A stretch of DNA of 64,000 nt from Castellaniella sp049651205. GTDB taxonomy: Bacteria > Pseudomonadota > Gammaproteobacteria > Burkholderiales > Burkholderiaceae_B. The DNA lies in NCBI RefSeq assembly GCF_049651205.1, contig NZ_JBASBR010000004.1, positions 186,001-250,000 on the forward strand, read 5' to 3'. The notes under the pieces were generated by a model. That model saw nothing but the letters and a program-made list of their open reading frames with translations, did no database searches and was not told where the DNA came from. The translations under genes were made by a program, and so were the position numbers. Shown piece by piece: positions 44,619 through 54,117 of this stretch; position 1 is the first letter of the stretch; every line of letters starts with the position of its first letter.

Positions 44619-46769
44619 ATGTCCACTCCTGCCGCTCCCTTGTCGCCCACCGAAAATCCTGAGGCTCAGGCGCTGTTTATGCGTACTCCCAACCTGGCAG
44701 AACCCGATACCAATATACTCAGGGCATCCATCCGGCGATATTTTCTGGAAACCTTTGATCGCTACGAATCTTTGTTCCGGTGTCTGGCCAGCGATGAGGC
44801 TTATCTCGTCAAATCCATTTCATTGCGGCACCCTTTGCTCTTCTATTACGGACACACGGCCACATTTTTTATCAACAAAATGCTTTTGGCCCGCCTGATC
44901 GACCGGCGGGTAGACCAGCAGCTCGAATCCACCTTCGCTGTGGGTGTGGACGAAATGAGCTGGGACGACCTGGACGACAATAATTACCAGTGGCCCTCGG
45001 TGGCCGAAGTGCATGCCTACCGAAACAAGGTCAGGGCACTGGTGTGCGACGTCATCGACCGCACCCCCCTGAAATCGCCCATTGATTGGCAAAACCCCTG
45101 GTGGGCACTGATCATGGGGGTCGAGCACGAGCGTATCCACCTGGAAACCTCATCTGTACTGATTCGCCAGCATGCCCTTAAATACGTGCGTCCGGCCACA
45201 GGCTGGGAGCCACTGGCCAATACGCCACACACAGCCCCTGAAAATACCGTGACGCGGGTACCAGCAGGCGTCGTGCGCCTGGGCAAGGCGTTTTCAAATC
45301 CGCAATATGGCTGGGACAACGAATACGGCACCCACGAAGCCAGTGTCGAATCCTTCCAGGCCAGCCGCTATCTGGTCAGCAACCAGGAGTTCCTGGCGTT
45401 TGTAGAGGCAGGCGGCTACCGCAACCATCACAACTGGACAGAAGAAGGTCAGCAATGGCTGGCCTTCAGCCAGGCCAGCCACCCTACTTTTTGGGTAAAG
45501 AAGCCGCAGGGCTGGTATTTGCGCCTGATGACGCACGAAATCCCCATGCCCTGGGCCTGGCCAGTAGAAGTCAACTATCTGGAAGCCAAGGCATTTTGCA
45601 ACTGGAAGGCAGCCGAAACCAGCCAGCCGGTGCGCATGCCCACCGAAGACGAATGGTACCGGCTGTACGACACCGCCGGCTTGGCAGACCCCACCGACCA
45701 GCGCTGCGCAGCCAATTTGCATCTTGACCATGGTGCCTCATCCTGCCCGGTAGACCAATACGCCCATGGCGACTGGTTTGACGTAGTGGGCAACGTCTGG
45801 CAATGGACGGAAACCCCCACATACCCGTTCAACGGCTTTGACGTCCATCCCATCTACGATGATTTCACCACCCCCACATTTGATGGCCGTCACAACCTGA
45901 TGAAAGGCGGATCCTGGATCTCCAGCGGCAACGAGGCCGCGCGATCAGCGCGCTACGCCTTCCGGCGCCACTTCTTTCAGCACGCAGGGTTCCGCTATGT
46001 GGTGTCTCATGCGCCGGCCGAGGCACCGGCCGCCTACTACGAAACCGACAAGCTCATGTCCGAATACGCCGAGTTCCACTACGGCGACACCTATTTCGAT
46101 GTGCCCAATTTCCCGCAGGCCTTGGCTCAGCATGCGATTGCAGCCATAGGCAACCGCCCCCATCGCCATGCGCTGGACCTTGGATGCGCGTCGGGCCGGG
46201 CTACCTTCGAGCTGGCCCGCCACTTCGATCATGTGACAGGGGTCGACTTTTCTGCCCGCTTCATCAACCAGGGTGTGCAGCTGATCCAGACCGGACACTT
46301 GCGCTATACCCTGACGGACGAAGGCGAGCTGGTGTCCTACAAATCACGCAGCCTGTCCGATCTCAATCTGTCAGAGACAGTCGGCCGGGTTGAGTTTTAT
46401 CAGGGCGATGCCTGTAACCTGAAACCACAGTTTTGCAATTACGACCTGGTGCTGGCCGCCAACCTGATCGATCGTCTGTACGACCCCGCCCGGTTTCTCG
46501 ACACCATCCACGAGCGCATTGTGTCGGGCGGCTTGCTGATGATTGCGTCGCCCTACACCTGGCTCGAAGAACACACTCCCCGGGCGGCCTGGATTGGCGG
46601 CTTCAAGAAGGACGCCGAAAACCACACCACACTGGACGGCCTTAAAGAGCACCTTCAGGCGCACTTCAAGCTGATTGCCGAGCCACTTGATGTGCCGTTT
46701 GTGATCCGCGAAACCCGGCACAAGTTTCAGCACACGTTGTCAGAAATGACGATCTGGGAAAGGCGCTAG
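44619..46769 (+). CDS. ovoA: Ovothiol synthase: 5-histidylcysteine sulfoxide synthase / methyltransferase
   Basis: OvoA joins cysteine to C5 of histidine as the sulfoxide using iron and oxygen, and later N-methylates the thiol-histidine. Three parts are visible: an N-terminal DinB-like domain with the iron motif GVEHERIHLETS, a formylglycine-enzyme-like domain (VGNVWQWTETP, LMKGGSWISSGNEA), and a C-terminal SAM methyltransferase (ALDLGCASGRATFELA). ATG 44619 gives 716 residues, normal for OvoA. The carbon-sulfur lyase OvoB is not adjacent. Flanked by c-di-GMP genes, with no operon partner. Confidence 0.93.
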   Translation: MSTPAAPLSPTENPEAQALFMRTPNLAEPDTNILRASIRRYFLETFDRYESLFRCLASDEAYLVKSISLRHPLLFYYGHTATFFINKMLLARLIDRRVDQQLESTFAVGVDEMSWDDLDDNNYQWPSVAEVHAYRNKVRALVCDVIDRTPLKSPIDWQNPWWALIMGVEHERIHLETSSVLIRQHALKYVRPATGWEPLANTPHTAPENTVTRVPAGVVRLGKAFSNPQYGWDNEYGTHEASVESFQASRYLVSNQEFLAFVEAGGYRNHHNWTEEGQQWLAFSQASHPTFWVKKPQGWYLRLMTHEIPMPWAWPVEVNYLEAKAFCNWKAAETSQPVRMPTEDEWYRLYDTAGLADPTDQRCAANLHLDHGASSCPVDQYAHGDWFDVVGNVWQWTETPTYPFNGFDVHPIYDDFTTPTFDGRHNLMKGGSWISSGNEAARSARYAFRRHFFQHAGFRYVVSHAPAEAPAAYYETDKLMSEYAEFHYGDTYFDVPNFPQALAQHAIAAIGNRPHRHALDLGCASGRATFELARHFDHVTGVDFSARFINQGVQLIQTGHLRYTLTDEGELVSYKSRSLSDLNLSETVGRVEFYQGDACNLKPQFCNYDLVLAANLIDRLYDPARFLDTIHERIVSGGLLMIASPYTWLEEHTPRAAWIGGFKKDAENHTTLDGLKEHLQAHFKLIAEPLDVPFVIRETRHKFQHTLSEMTIWERR

Positions 46770-46790
46770 TGTCCTGAGTGGTCTGTTCGG

Positions 46791-49670
46791 TCACTTAAGT
46801 TCGGATGCATGGGCTTGTCGGGCAAGGCTCGGCGAAGGCATTTGCTGCACAAAAGCTGTAAATGCTTTCGCCTCCAGGGGTTTGCTGTAAAAATAGCCCT
46901 GTGCTTCTTCGCAGCCATTGGCACGCAGGAACTCTTGCTGCTCGAAAGTCTCGACCCCCTCGGCGATGGTGCGTAGCCCCAGGCTGCGGGACAGCTGAAT
47001 GATGGCGGTGGCAATAGCCTGATCGTCGGGATCAAGGTTGATGTCCCGTACAAAGGACTGATCGATTTTCAGCTTATGCAGGCGAAAACGCTTGAGATAG
47101 CTTAAAGACGAATACCCGGTGCCAAAATCATCGATGGCAAAGCGCACACCCATGTGTGCGAGCTCTTCCATGCGCAAGGCAGCTATTTCGGGCGATTTCA
47201 TTGCGACCGCTTCGGTGATTTCAAGCTCGAGCAAGCCAGCGGGAACCTCAGCCTCCGCCAAAATCGCCTGAATCTGCTTGCCCAGACCCGGCCGATTAAA
47301 CTGCACTGCCGACAAATTGACCGCCATGCACATCGGCGGCAAACCCTGCACCTGCCACTGGCGCAATTGCCGCAACGCCGTGCGCAGCACCCACTCGCCA
47401 ATAGGCGCGATCAGGCCGCTGCTTTCAGCGATAGGAATGAACTCACTGGGTGGCACCAGCCCCCACTGGGGCGACCGCCAGCGCAACAAAGCCTCCGCGC
47501 CCAGCACAGCACCACTCTCAAAGGAAATTTGAGGCTGGTACACCAAAAAGAGCTCCTGGTTTTGCAGCGCCTGCTTCAAGGCATTGCCCAACAGCAGCTC
47601 TCGGCTGACATGAGTCTGCATCTCACGGGTAAAGAACCCCACACAATGACGCCCGTCGCTTTTGGCGCGGTACATGGCAGTTTCCGCGTGCTTCAGCAGC
47701 ATATCGAACTCGACTGCATCATCCGGATGCAGGGCCACTCCAATAGAGGCAGAGGTATAGATCTCCTGGTCGGCCAAATGCATGGGCTGGTACAGTGTTG
47801 CCAGCAGGGCTTCTGCCTGCCGGGCAGCGTCATCCTGGGAAGACATCGGCAGGATCACCACAAAATCATCACCCGAATAGCGCGAGACAGAAGCGGTCTC
47901 GGGCAATGCCTTGCGCAGACGCCGTGCCATCTCCTGCAAAAGCACATCACCCACATGGTGTCCCAGCGTATCGTTGACCGCCTTGAAGTGATCCAGGTCG
48001 ATCCACAGAACGGCCAGCGGGTCGCCGCGATCCAGTGCACCCTGGCAATGCTTGCGCAACAGCTGACGGTTGGGCAGGCCCGTGAGCTGATCGTAATGGG
48101 AAAGTGAGCGAATCTGCTCAGCGGCCCGTCGAGCTTCAGTGATGTCCTCGTTGTGGGCCAGATAGTTGGTGACTTCTCCCTGAACATTGCGCACCGGGTA
48201 GATAAGGACCGACTCGATGTACTCGTGACCATCCTTGGCAAGGTTGATCCATTCGCCACGCCAAGCGTTACCCTGCGCCAATTGCGCCCACATTGTTCGA
48301 AACGTGGCGGACGGGGTACGTCCCGGCTTGAGCCGGCGCAAATTGCGCCCGATGACCTCGGCGGCGGTATAGCCGCTGATCCGGGTAAAGGCCTCATTGA
48401 CGAACTCGATACACGCGCGACGGTCCGTGATGATGATGGACTGGGGGCTTTGCAGCACTGCCATGGACAAGGTGCGCAGGGCCTGCTCGCTTTTCATGCG
48501 ATCGGTCACATCGCGGGAAATCACCGCAAACTGAGGAGTCTGGCCACGCACTGTGGTCTTGCGGGCAACCGAGAGCTCGAAGTACCGAACCACCTGCTTG
48601 CTGACCAACGCCAATATCTTGCCCCGCGACTGCCCATGCGCATAGGCCTCGTGCAAGGCCCCACGCACGATCTGGCTGTTGCGCGTAGACAGGAACTCAT
48701 CCACGGGCCGGCCCAGCAGGCGCTCGGGCGGCGCCGCCAGGGTGTCGACTTTGCTGGTATGGATGCTGAGGTAGCGGCCATCGAGATCCATATCCAGCAC
48801 CAGATCAGGCAAGGCATCAAGCGTCGCACGCATCTGCTCGCGGGAGTCTTGCAGCAAGTCATAGGGATGTTGCACGGCCTCTGAGAACACGGCCCGGTAC
48901 AGAAAAATATAGGCAACAATCTTGTAAAGATGGCCAAGGACACTATAGCCATCAGTTACCCTGGAATACATCGTCAGGAAAAACTCGCTTTGTGCCATTA
49001 CGCACACCGCGATGAAGAGATCCGGTGCGTTAAACCGGCGTTCTTGCCGCATGCGCCACACAAACAAACCCGCTGCCACCAAATACAGCAAGATCAGTAT
49101 GTACTCGGCGCCCACCTTGAAGGGAGTGAGGCCCTGACCGGGCAAAAACATACGGGGTACCCACCCCGGCCAGCCAAAATAAAGGATGGACAGTGCCGAC
49201 ACAAACAGCAAAACACCCAATACCTGCAGGCCCAATGGCACCCAAACTCGCCGTTTTTGCCAGGACACCAAACCAGCCGCCAGCAAACCCATGCCGCCAA
49301 GCAATCGGCCAAGCAACCAGAAGTAGATGGACTTCTCAGGGCTGCTGGGGGTAATAAACGACGGCATGCCCTGGTAAGACAGCAGGTGCAGGAAATCAAA
49401 CAAGGCAACACCCAGAAAGGTGCTGCCCAGCAAGACCAGCGGCCGCGGCAATGACTCTTGCCGGCTACTCCAGACCACAGCAAAAATGACCGAAGCCGTG
49501 ATGACCGACAAGGTTTCGACTACCGTATGCAATGCCAGGTAGTGGGCGACATCGTGAAAGGCGGCCGGCATAGGCACCACAGCCACCATCAACAAAAGCA
49601 CCGTCAAGAGGCTGACGATACCGATCGCACGCCGGAACTCTTTTTGGTAGGTGGGATGGATCAAGGACAT
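46791..49670 (-). CDS. MASE3-PAS-GGDEF-EAL protein; intact EAL, variant GGDEF (SGDDF)
   Basis: Predicted c-di-GMP phosphodiesterase with a membrane sensor. About eight N-terminal helices resemble MASE3 (ALHTVVETLSVI; FLHLLSYQGMPS), followed by two PAS domains, GGDEF and EAL. The EAL site is complete: AEALLRW, LEITEAVAM, FAIDDFGTGYSSL, KIDQSFVRD, AEGVET. The GGDEF signature is SRYSGDDFVVIL, with the first Gly and the Glu changed and no RxxD before it. Inference: hydrolase activity dominates, and the GGDEF domain may sense GTP. The start codon is inside a 9-bp inverted repeat. Confidence 0.88.
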   Translation of the reverse strand: MSLIHPTYQKEFRRAIGIVSLLTVLLLMVAVVPMPAAFHDVAHYLALHTVVETLSVITASVIFAVVWSSRQESLPRPLVLLGSTFLGVALFDFLHLLSYQGMPSFITPSSPEKSIYFWLLGRLLGGMGLLAAGLVSWQKRRVWVPLGLQVLGVLLFVSALSILYFGWPGWVPRMFLPGQGLTPFKVGAEYILILLYLVAAGLFVWRMRQERRFNAPDLFIAVCVMAQSEFFLTMYSRVTDGYSVLGHLYKIVAYIFLYRAVFSEAVQHPYDLLQDSREQMRATLDALPDLVLDMDLDGRYLSIHTSKVDTLAAPPERLLGRPVDEFLSTRNSQIVRGALHEAYAHGQSRGKILALVSKQVVRYFELSVARKTTVRGQTPQFAVISRDVTDRMKSEQALRTLSMAVLQSPQSIIITDRRACIEFVNEAFTRISGYTAAEVIGRNLRRLKPGRTPSATFRTMWAQLAQGNAWRGEWINLAKDGHEYIESVLIYPVRNVQGEVTNYLAHNEDITEARRAAEQIRSLSHYDQLTGLPNRQLLRKHCQGALDRGDPLAVLWIDLDHFKAVNDTLGHHVGDVLLQEMARRLRKALPETASVSRYSGDDFVVILPMSSQDDAARQAEALLATLYQPMHLADQEIYTSASIGVALHPDDAVEFDMLLKHAETAMYRAKSDGRHCVGFFTREMQTHVSRELLLGNALKQALQNQELFLVYQPQISFESGAVLGAEALLRWRSPQWGLVPPSEFIPIAESSGLIAPIGEWVLRTALRQLRQWQVQGLPPMCMAVNLSAVQFNRPGLGKQIQAILAEAEVPAGLLELEITEAVAMKSPEIAALRMEELAHMGVRFAIDDFGTGYSSLSYLKRFRLHKLKIDQSFVRDINLDPDDQAIATAIIQLSRSLGLRTIAEGVETFEQQEFLRANGCEEAQGYFYSKPLEAKAFTAFVQQMPSPSLARQAHASELK

Positions 49671-49723
49671 TGCCAGTGGTTGACCAGACAGGCCACTGTA
49701 CTGATACCTTTGGTCACTGGCAA
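49670..49723 (-). other. Leader inverted repeat sequestering the start of the MASE3 gene
   Basis: On the minus strand TTGCCAGTG (49723-49715) pairs with CACTGGCAA (49678-49670), 36 bases apart. The last A of the second arm is the first base of the ATG. The stem can extend by ACC/GGT with a bulge. Such a stem would hide the ribosome-loading region. The rest of 49671-49798 shows no gene. Confidence 0.5.
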
Positions 49724-49798
49724 GTACATTACGTTTAAAGCATGGACTTATATGCGGCCCTTATGCAGTCCACATATCTGACCTATGTATTCAGCGTT

Positions 49799-50689
49799 TC
49801 AGGCGTTGGTTTCAACCGCCACAGGCGCCGCAGCAGTATATTTGGCACCCGCCACGCACACCACCACAAACGCAGTGACACCCACCATTGCCGGCGTAAC
49901 CGACTCATCCAGCAACCAGGCTGACAGCACAAGACCTAAAAACGGCTGCAGCAACTGCAATTGGCCCACTGCCGCAATGCCGCCCAACGCCAGGCCGCGA
50001 TACCAGAAGATGAAGCCAACCAGCATGCTGAATACCGCCACGTACCCCAGCCCGCCCCAGGCCGACCACGGCACGCTGGCCCACTGCACCGGCGCCCAGA
50101 TCCACGCCATCGGGATGCTGATGGGTAGTGACAGCACCAGCACCCAGCAGATGACCTGCCAGCCACCCAGCCGGCGTGACAACCGTCCGCCTTCGGCATA
50201 GCCATATCCGCAACTGACGATGGCACCCACCATGCAAGCATCTGCCAGCAATGAACCTGAACCATCCTGACTGAAGGCAAACCCCATCACCGCCAGCGCA
50301 CCCAGCACGGCAAACATCCAGAAAGCCCGCGAGGGGCGCTCGTGGCTCAGCCAGGTGCCAAACAAGGCCGTGGACAAGGGCAGCAAGCCAATAAAGACCA
50401 AGGAATGCGCTGAGGTAATGGTTTGCAGCGCCAGGGCAGACAGCAGGGGAAAGCCTGCCACTACCCCCAGTGCCACCAATACCAGCGTGCGCCACTCGGC
50501 AGCAGTAGGCCGTTGCTGGCGATGTTGCGCCAGCAAGATCAAGGCCAGGATCCCGGCCAGCGCCGCACGCGCGGCAGTGAGAAACCAGGGATCCAGGCCC
50601 AGCACCGCCACACGTGTGGCAGGCAAAGAGCCGCTAAAAATAGCCACCCCAAGGGCCCCATTGATCCAGCCACGGCTTGATTGCTGCAT
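49799..50689 (-). CDS. EamA/DMT-family transporter
   Basis: Ten helices in two EamA repeats. Motifs include SGSLPATRVAVLGLDPWF at the start and YRGLALGGIAAVGQLQLLQPF in the second repeat, typical of RhaT/YdcZ-like exporters. 296 residues from ATG 50689; the longer open frame upstream is the antisense shadow of ung. Substrate unknown. Divergent from ung over 177 bp. Confidence 0.83.
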   Translation of the reverse strand: MQQSSRGWINGALGVAIFSGSLPATRVAVLGLDPWFLTAARAALAGILALILLAQHRQQRPTAAEWRTLVLVALGVVAGFPLLSALALQTITSAHSLVFIGLLPLSTALFGTWLSHERPSRAFWMFAVLGALAVMGFAFSQDGSGSLLADACMVGAIVSCGYGYAEGGRLSRRLGGWQVICWVLVLSLPISIPMAWIWAPVQWASVPWSAWGGLGYVAVFSMLVGFIFWYRGLALGGIAAVGQLQLLQPFLGLVLSAWLLDESVTPAMVGVTAFVVVCVAGAKYTAAAPVAVETNA

Positions 50690-50866
50690 AAGGAAGGCTC
50701 TCCACACCAGGATAATTGGACAAAGGTGACACCATACGCGCCGGACGGCGGGATCACCAGTGTTATTGGGCAGGGGCAGCGTAAACTGTACTGCTTTAAG
50801 CGATCTGGAAACCTCAGCCTGACAAGCATTCCTGCATGTTGCCACATCAGGCCACAAAAAAACCGC

Positions 50867-51652
50867 ATGAGCACACCCGCCCCTAACACCGATGTTCTGA
50901 ATGCCTTCCAGGGCAGCCTGGACGAACAGATACAAGCACTGCCCACCGAATGGCGCACGGTATTGCTGGCACCTCATCTGCACCGGATTGTGGCGCAACT
51001 GGATACGCTTCTGACGCAACGCCTGGCAGACGGCGCACAGATTTTTCCACTGCGGCCGTTTCGGGCCCTGATCGAAACCCCACCCGAGGCGGTGCAGGTC
51101 ATCATCGTCGGACAAGATCCCTACCATGGGCCCAATCAGGCGCAAGGCCTGGCGTTTTCGGTGCCCGATTTTTGCCCTACACCCCCCAGCCTGCGCAATA
51201 TATTTAAAGAACTGGCGCTGGAATATGGCGTGCCAGAGCAGCCACCGCGCAATAGTCTGGTGCGCTGGGCCCGCCAAGGCGTTTTATTGCTGAACACATC
51301 CTTGACCGTAGAGGCGCACCAACCGGGCTCGCATGCCAAAAAAGGTTGGGAGCACATCACCGACGCATTGATCATGCGGGCGCTGCGCGAACCTCGTCCA
51401 AAAGTACTTTTACTGTGGGGGGCCCACGCCCAGGCACGCCAGAAACTACTGGAAATGCAGGCACCTGCCGGGCCGGTGAAGGTACTGACTGCCAACCATC
51501 CTTCGCCGCTATCAGCCATGCGGCCACCCCGACCTTTTATTGGATGTCAGCATTTTCGTGATGCCAACACCTGGCTGCAAGCCCAGGGAGAGCCCGGAAT
51601 CAACTGGCAACTGCAAAAGACACCAGAGGCAGCGCCTGGCTACGGCGGCTAG
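50867..51652 (+). CDS. ung: Uracil-DNA glycosylase (family 1)
   Basis: Removes uracil from DNA. The catalytic water-activating loop GQDPYHGPNQAQGLAFSV (Asp in the first motif) and the leucine-loop motif NHPSPLSA are intact, as is LLNTSLTVEAHQPGSH. 261 residues from ATG 50867. The 50690-50866 gap before it holds no gene and no convincing operator. Confidence 0.96.
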   Translation: MSTPAPNTDVLNAFQGSLDEQIQALPTEWRTVLLAPHLHRIVAQLDTLLTQRLADGAQIFPLRPFRALIETPPEAVQVIIVGQDPYHGPNQAQGLAFSVPDFCPTPPSLRNIFKELALEYGVPEQPPRNSLVRWARQGVLLLNTSLTVEAHQPGSHAKKGWEHITDALIMRALREPRPKVLLLWGAHAQARQKLLEMQAPAGPVKVLTANHPSPLSAMRPPRPFIGCQHFRDANTWLQAQGEPGINWQLQKTPEAAPGYGG

Positions 51653-51676
51653 CCGGACGGGATACTAGGATCAGGG

Positions 51677-52810
51677 TTACGGCCACACGCGGATGCAGTC
51701 GCGCCCAGCCGCCTTGGCCAGGTACAGGGCCTGATCTGCCTGCGCCAGCAGGCGATCAAGGCTGACAGGCATACCCGAAGCACAGGCGATTCCTACACTG
51801 ACCGTCAGAGGGCTGGGCAGCTGTGCACTGCATGCCGCCAGGCCGGATCGAATCTTCTGCGCCCATTGTTCTGCACCCAGACGCCCCGTGTGAGGAACCA
51901 AAACGACGAATTCCTCGCCGCCCAGCCGGGCGCAAAAACCTTCTTCACCAACCACCTCACGCAGCACCCGGGCAAAGCGGATCAACACCTGGTCTCCGGT
52001 TTCGTGACCAAAGCGGTCGTTGATCAGCTTGAAATGATCGAGATCACACATCAGGGCAGCGATATCCGCGTGATGGGCACTGGCCTCTTGCAGCAGCACG
52101 GCCCCCTGATGAAACAGTGCCCGACGATTGGGTAGCGTGGTCAAGACGTCATGCAAGGCTGCGTAACGGTAGTTGTCTTCGGCCCGGGCCCGCACCGCCA
52201 TCAGCACGCTATAGGAAAGGCCCACGACAAAAAAGATGCCTTCAAACATCACCAAGGCAAACTCCGGCCAGTTTGCCCAGATATGATCTTGAAAGGTACG
52301 AGGAGGGATCCGGTAGGCGTAAAACAAAGCATGCAACACCAGAAACCCCAACAAGGGTGAAATGGCTGACTGATGTTCACGCCACTCTGGCCAGATTTCG
52401 CGGATAGCAGCCAGCAGATACACCAGGCATAAAACCGAATACACCGCCACCCGGAGGCCGACATCCTGCATAAACATCGGCCATAAGCCCAGGATCGGCC
52501 AAATAGCAGGCCCTGCCAGCAAGGCGAACCACAGCACCTTGCGGCCACGAAACAGCCGCAAACCCGTCCAGAGGCCGGCATGAGACAAAATCAGGAGGGT
52601 GTTGGCTACAATGACCGAGCAGGCCAGATATTCTGGATGCTGACGGGTGATTCCCAGCAAAAAGGCACCGCACGACAACCACATGCTGGCACCCACCCAC
52701 CAAAGAGTTGGCTCTCGACGCCCCTGGAAAGCGGCCAGGAACATAAGCCCACCCAGCAGAAACAGGATGAAGGCAGAAACAAGCAGCAGAGTTGCTGAGT
52801 CAAAGTGCAT
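51677..52810 (-). CDS. Membrane diguanylate cyclase
   Basis: Six or seven N-terminal hydrophobic helices with no recognised sensor family, then a GGDEF domain. The active site FCARLGGEEFVVLV is intact, the upstream LTTLPNRRALF replaces the more usual LTGLPNR, and no RxxD inhibitory site is present. 377 residues. The layout resembles AdrA-like cyclases. Its start overlaps nothing; azlC lies divergently about 190 bp away. Confidence 0.87.
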   Translation of the reverse strand: MHFDSATLLLVSAFILFLLGGLMFLAAFQGRREPTLWWVGASMWLSCGAFLLGITRQHPEYLACSVIVANTLLILSHAGLWTGLRLFRGRKVLWFALLAGPAIWPILGLWPMFMQDVGLRVAVYSVLCLVYLLAAIREIWPEWREHQSAISPLLGFLVLHALFYAYRIPPRTFQDHIWANWPEFALVMFEGIFFVVGLSYSVLMAVRARAEDNYRYAALHDVLTTLPNRRALFHQGAVLLQEASAHHADIAALMCDLDHFKLINDRFGHETGDQVLIRFARVLREVVGEEGFCARLGGEEFVVLVPHTGRLGAEQWAQKIRSGLAACSAQLPSPLTVSVGIACASGMPVSLDRLLAQADQALYLAKAAGRDCIRVWP

Positions 52811-52871
52811 GATTAAAACAAAGCCCGCATTACATCACTGAATAATTTTGAAATACGTGGTAACCGCTATG

Positions 52872-52997
52872 ATATCGGTTCGCTGCTTGGCCGTCCCCTT
52901 TTCGGCGGATCGGCTTCTGAGTGTTATCCCCAAGCCCGAGGCCGAAAACCTCAGGCCCCGGCAACTGATGCGGTGCAAACCGTATTTCCCAAAACGT
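52872..52997 (+). other. Structured 5' leader candidate of azlCD
   Basis: The stretch before azlC can fold: ATA/CGGTT near 52872-52880 with AACCG/TAT at 52978-52985 as an outer helix, GCC-GAGG with CCTC-GGC as a GC-rich hairpin (52934-52956), and a small hairpin at 52958-52973. It contains CCGGCAAC and GGTGC, as SAM-I/IV riboswitch cores do, but the kink-turn and other conserved parts are not evident. A plain leader, or coding sequence for a longer AzlC, is equally possible. Confidence 0.3.
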
Positions 52998-53711
52998 ATG
53001 GCTTCATCCTCACCTACTCCCTCTTCCTTGTCTGTCCCCAGCCTCACCACGCCAGTGGCAATGGGCTATGTGCCGTTGGGTGCCGTGTTTGGATTTCTGT
53101 TTGTCCAGGCGGGCGGGCCGGCCTGGCTAGCCATTGCATCCAGCGTGCTGGTCTATGCGGGTGCTGCGCAATTCATGATGGTGCCCATGCTGGTCGCCGG
53201 CCTGCCCTTAAGCACCATCGCGCTGGCTACCCTGGTGCTCAACCTGCGCCACGTGTTTTACGGGCTGTCGCTGCTCAATCACATGCCCGCTTCGCGCCCG
53301 CAGCGCTGGTACAGTATTTTTGCGCTCACTGACGAGACCTACTCGGTGCTGACAGCATTGCCAGGGCCCCAACAGGCGCAGCGCATGGCGCTGGTGTGTG
53401 CACTCAACCACGGATGGTGGATCCTGGGAACCACAATAGGCGCCATCCTGGGCGCACGCGGGCAACTGGGGCTGGAAGGCTTGGATTTTGCCCTGGCGGC
53501 CCTGTTTGCCGTCCTGGCAGTCGAACAATGGCGCACGCGCCGGGATATCATCCCCTTATGGACGGCACTGGGGGCATACGGCATTGCCTGGCTGCTGATG
53601 CCCGCACAAGCGCTGGCCGTGGCCATTGCCCTGAGCCTGATCGTGGCCGCCTGGCGCCGGCCGCGCACAGCAACACCGTCTACGCATCCTTCAGGCCATT
53701 CTCATGGCTGA
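52998..53711 (+). CDS. azlC: AzlC-family amino acid exporter subunit
   Basis: Large subunit of the AzlCD/YgaZH exporter for branched-chain amino acids and, in relatives, methionine. MGYVPLGAVFGFLF, SVLVYAGAAQFMMVPML, NLRHVFYGLSL, FALTDETYSVL and LNHGWWILGT are the family motifs. ATG 52998 gives 237 residues; the 50 upstream codons are not family-like. The end overlaps azlD by 8 bp. Confidence 0.92.
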   Translation: MASSSPTPSSLSVPSLTTPVAMGYVPLGAVFGFLFVQAGGPAWLAIASSVLVYAGAAQFMMVPMLVAGLPLSTIALATLVLNLRHVFYGLSLLNHMPASRPQRWYSIFALTDETYSVLTALPGPQQAQRMALVCALNHGWWILGTTIGAILGARGQLGLEGLDFALAALFAVLAVEQWRTRRDIIPLWTALGAYGIAWLLMPAQALAVAIALSLIVAAWRRPRTATPSTHPSGHSHG

Positions 53712-54030
53712 TACGGTTTACGTTGTGCTGGCGATTGTGGCCATGGCAGCCATCACAGTGGGCCTGCGCGCCCTGCCGTTTATCGGAGGCCAATGGCTGC
53801 GGCGTCAGCCCTGGGTGCACAAACTGGGCAATACGCTGCCACTCTCTATCATGGCCCTGCTGTTGCTGGACACCATGGTTGGTCAGGCGCGTCATAATCC
53901 TGCAGGGCCCTGGCCCTGGCAAGAAGCCTGTGCAGTGCTGGTGGTGATCATCCTGCAGTGGCGTGCCCGGCACGCCCTGACCAGCATTGCAGCAGGCACC
54001 GCCGCCTATATGGTGTTGCGCGCACTGTGA
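53704..54030 (+). CDS. azlD: AzlD-family amino acid exporter small subunit
   Basis: 108 residues with four helices. GLRALPFIGGQWL and LPLSIMALLLLDTMV match AzlD, and ALTSIAAGTAAYMVLRAL closes it. Partner of AzlC; starts inside azlC. Confidence 0.92.
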   Translation: MADTVYVVLAIVAMAAITVGLRALPFIGGQWLRRQPWVHKLGNTLPLSIMALLLLDTMVGQARHNPAGPWPWQEACAVLVVIILQWRARHALTSIAAGTAAYMVLRAL

Positions 54031-54117
54031 GTCCGCAATGCTGCGGCCCTGGCAACATTCCTGCCAATTCCGCACACCGATACAATCCAGGAATCACCGT
54101 TTTTCGAGGATGCTTTT

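Noticed and set aside
50690..51277. N-terminal extension of the EamA frame upstream of 50689
   Set aside because: The added sequence is antisense to ung and lacks transporter similarity; the ATG at 50689 gives the normal family length.
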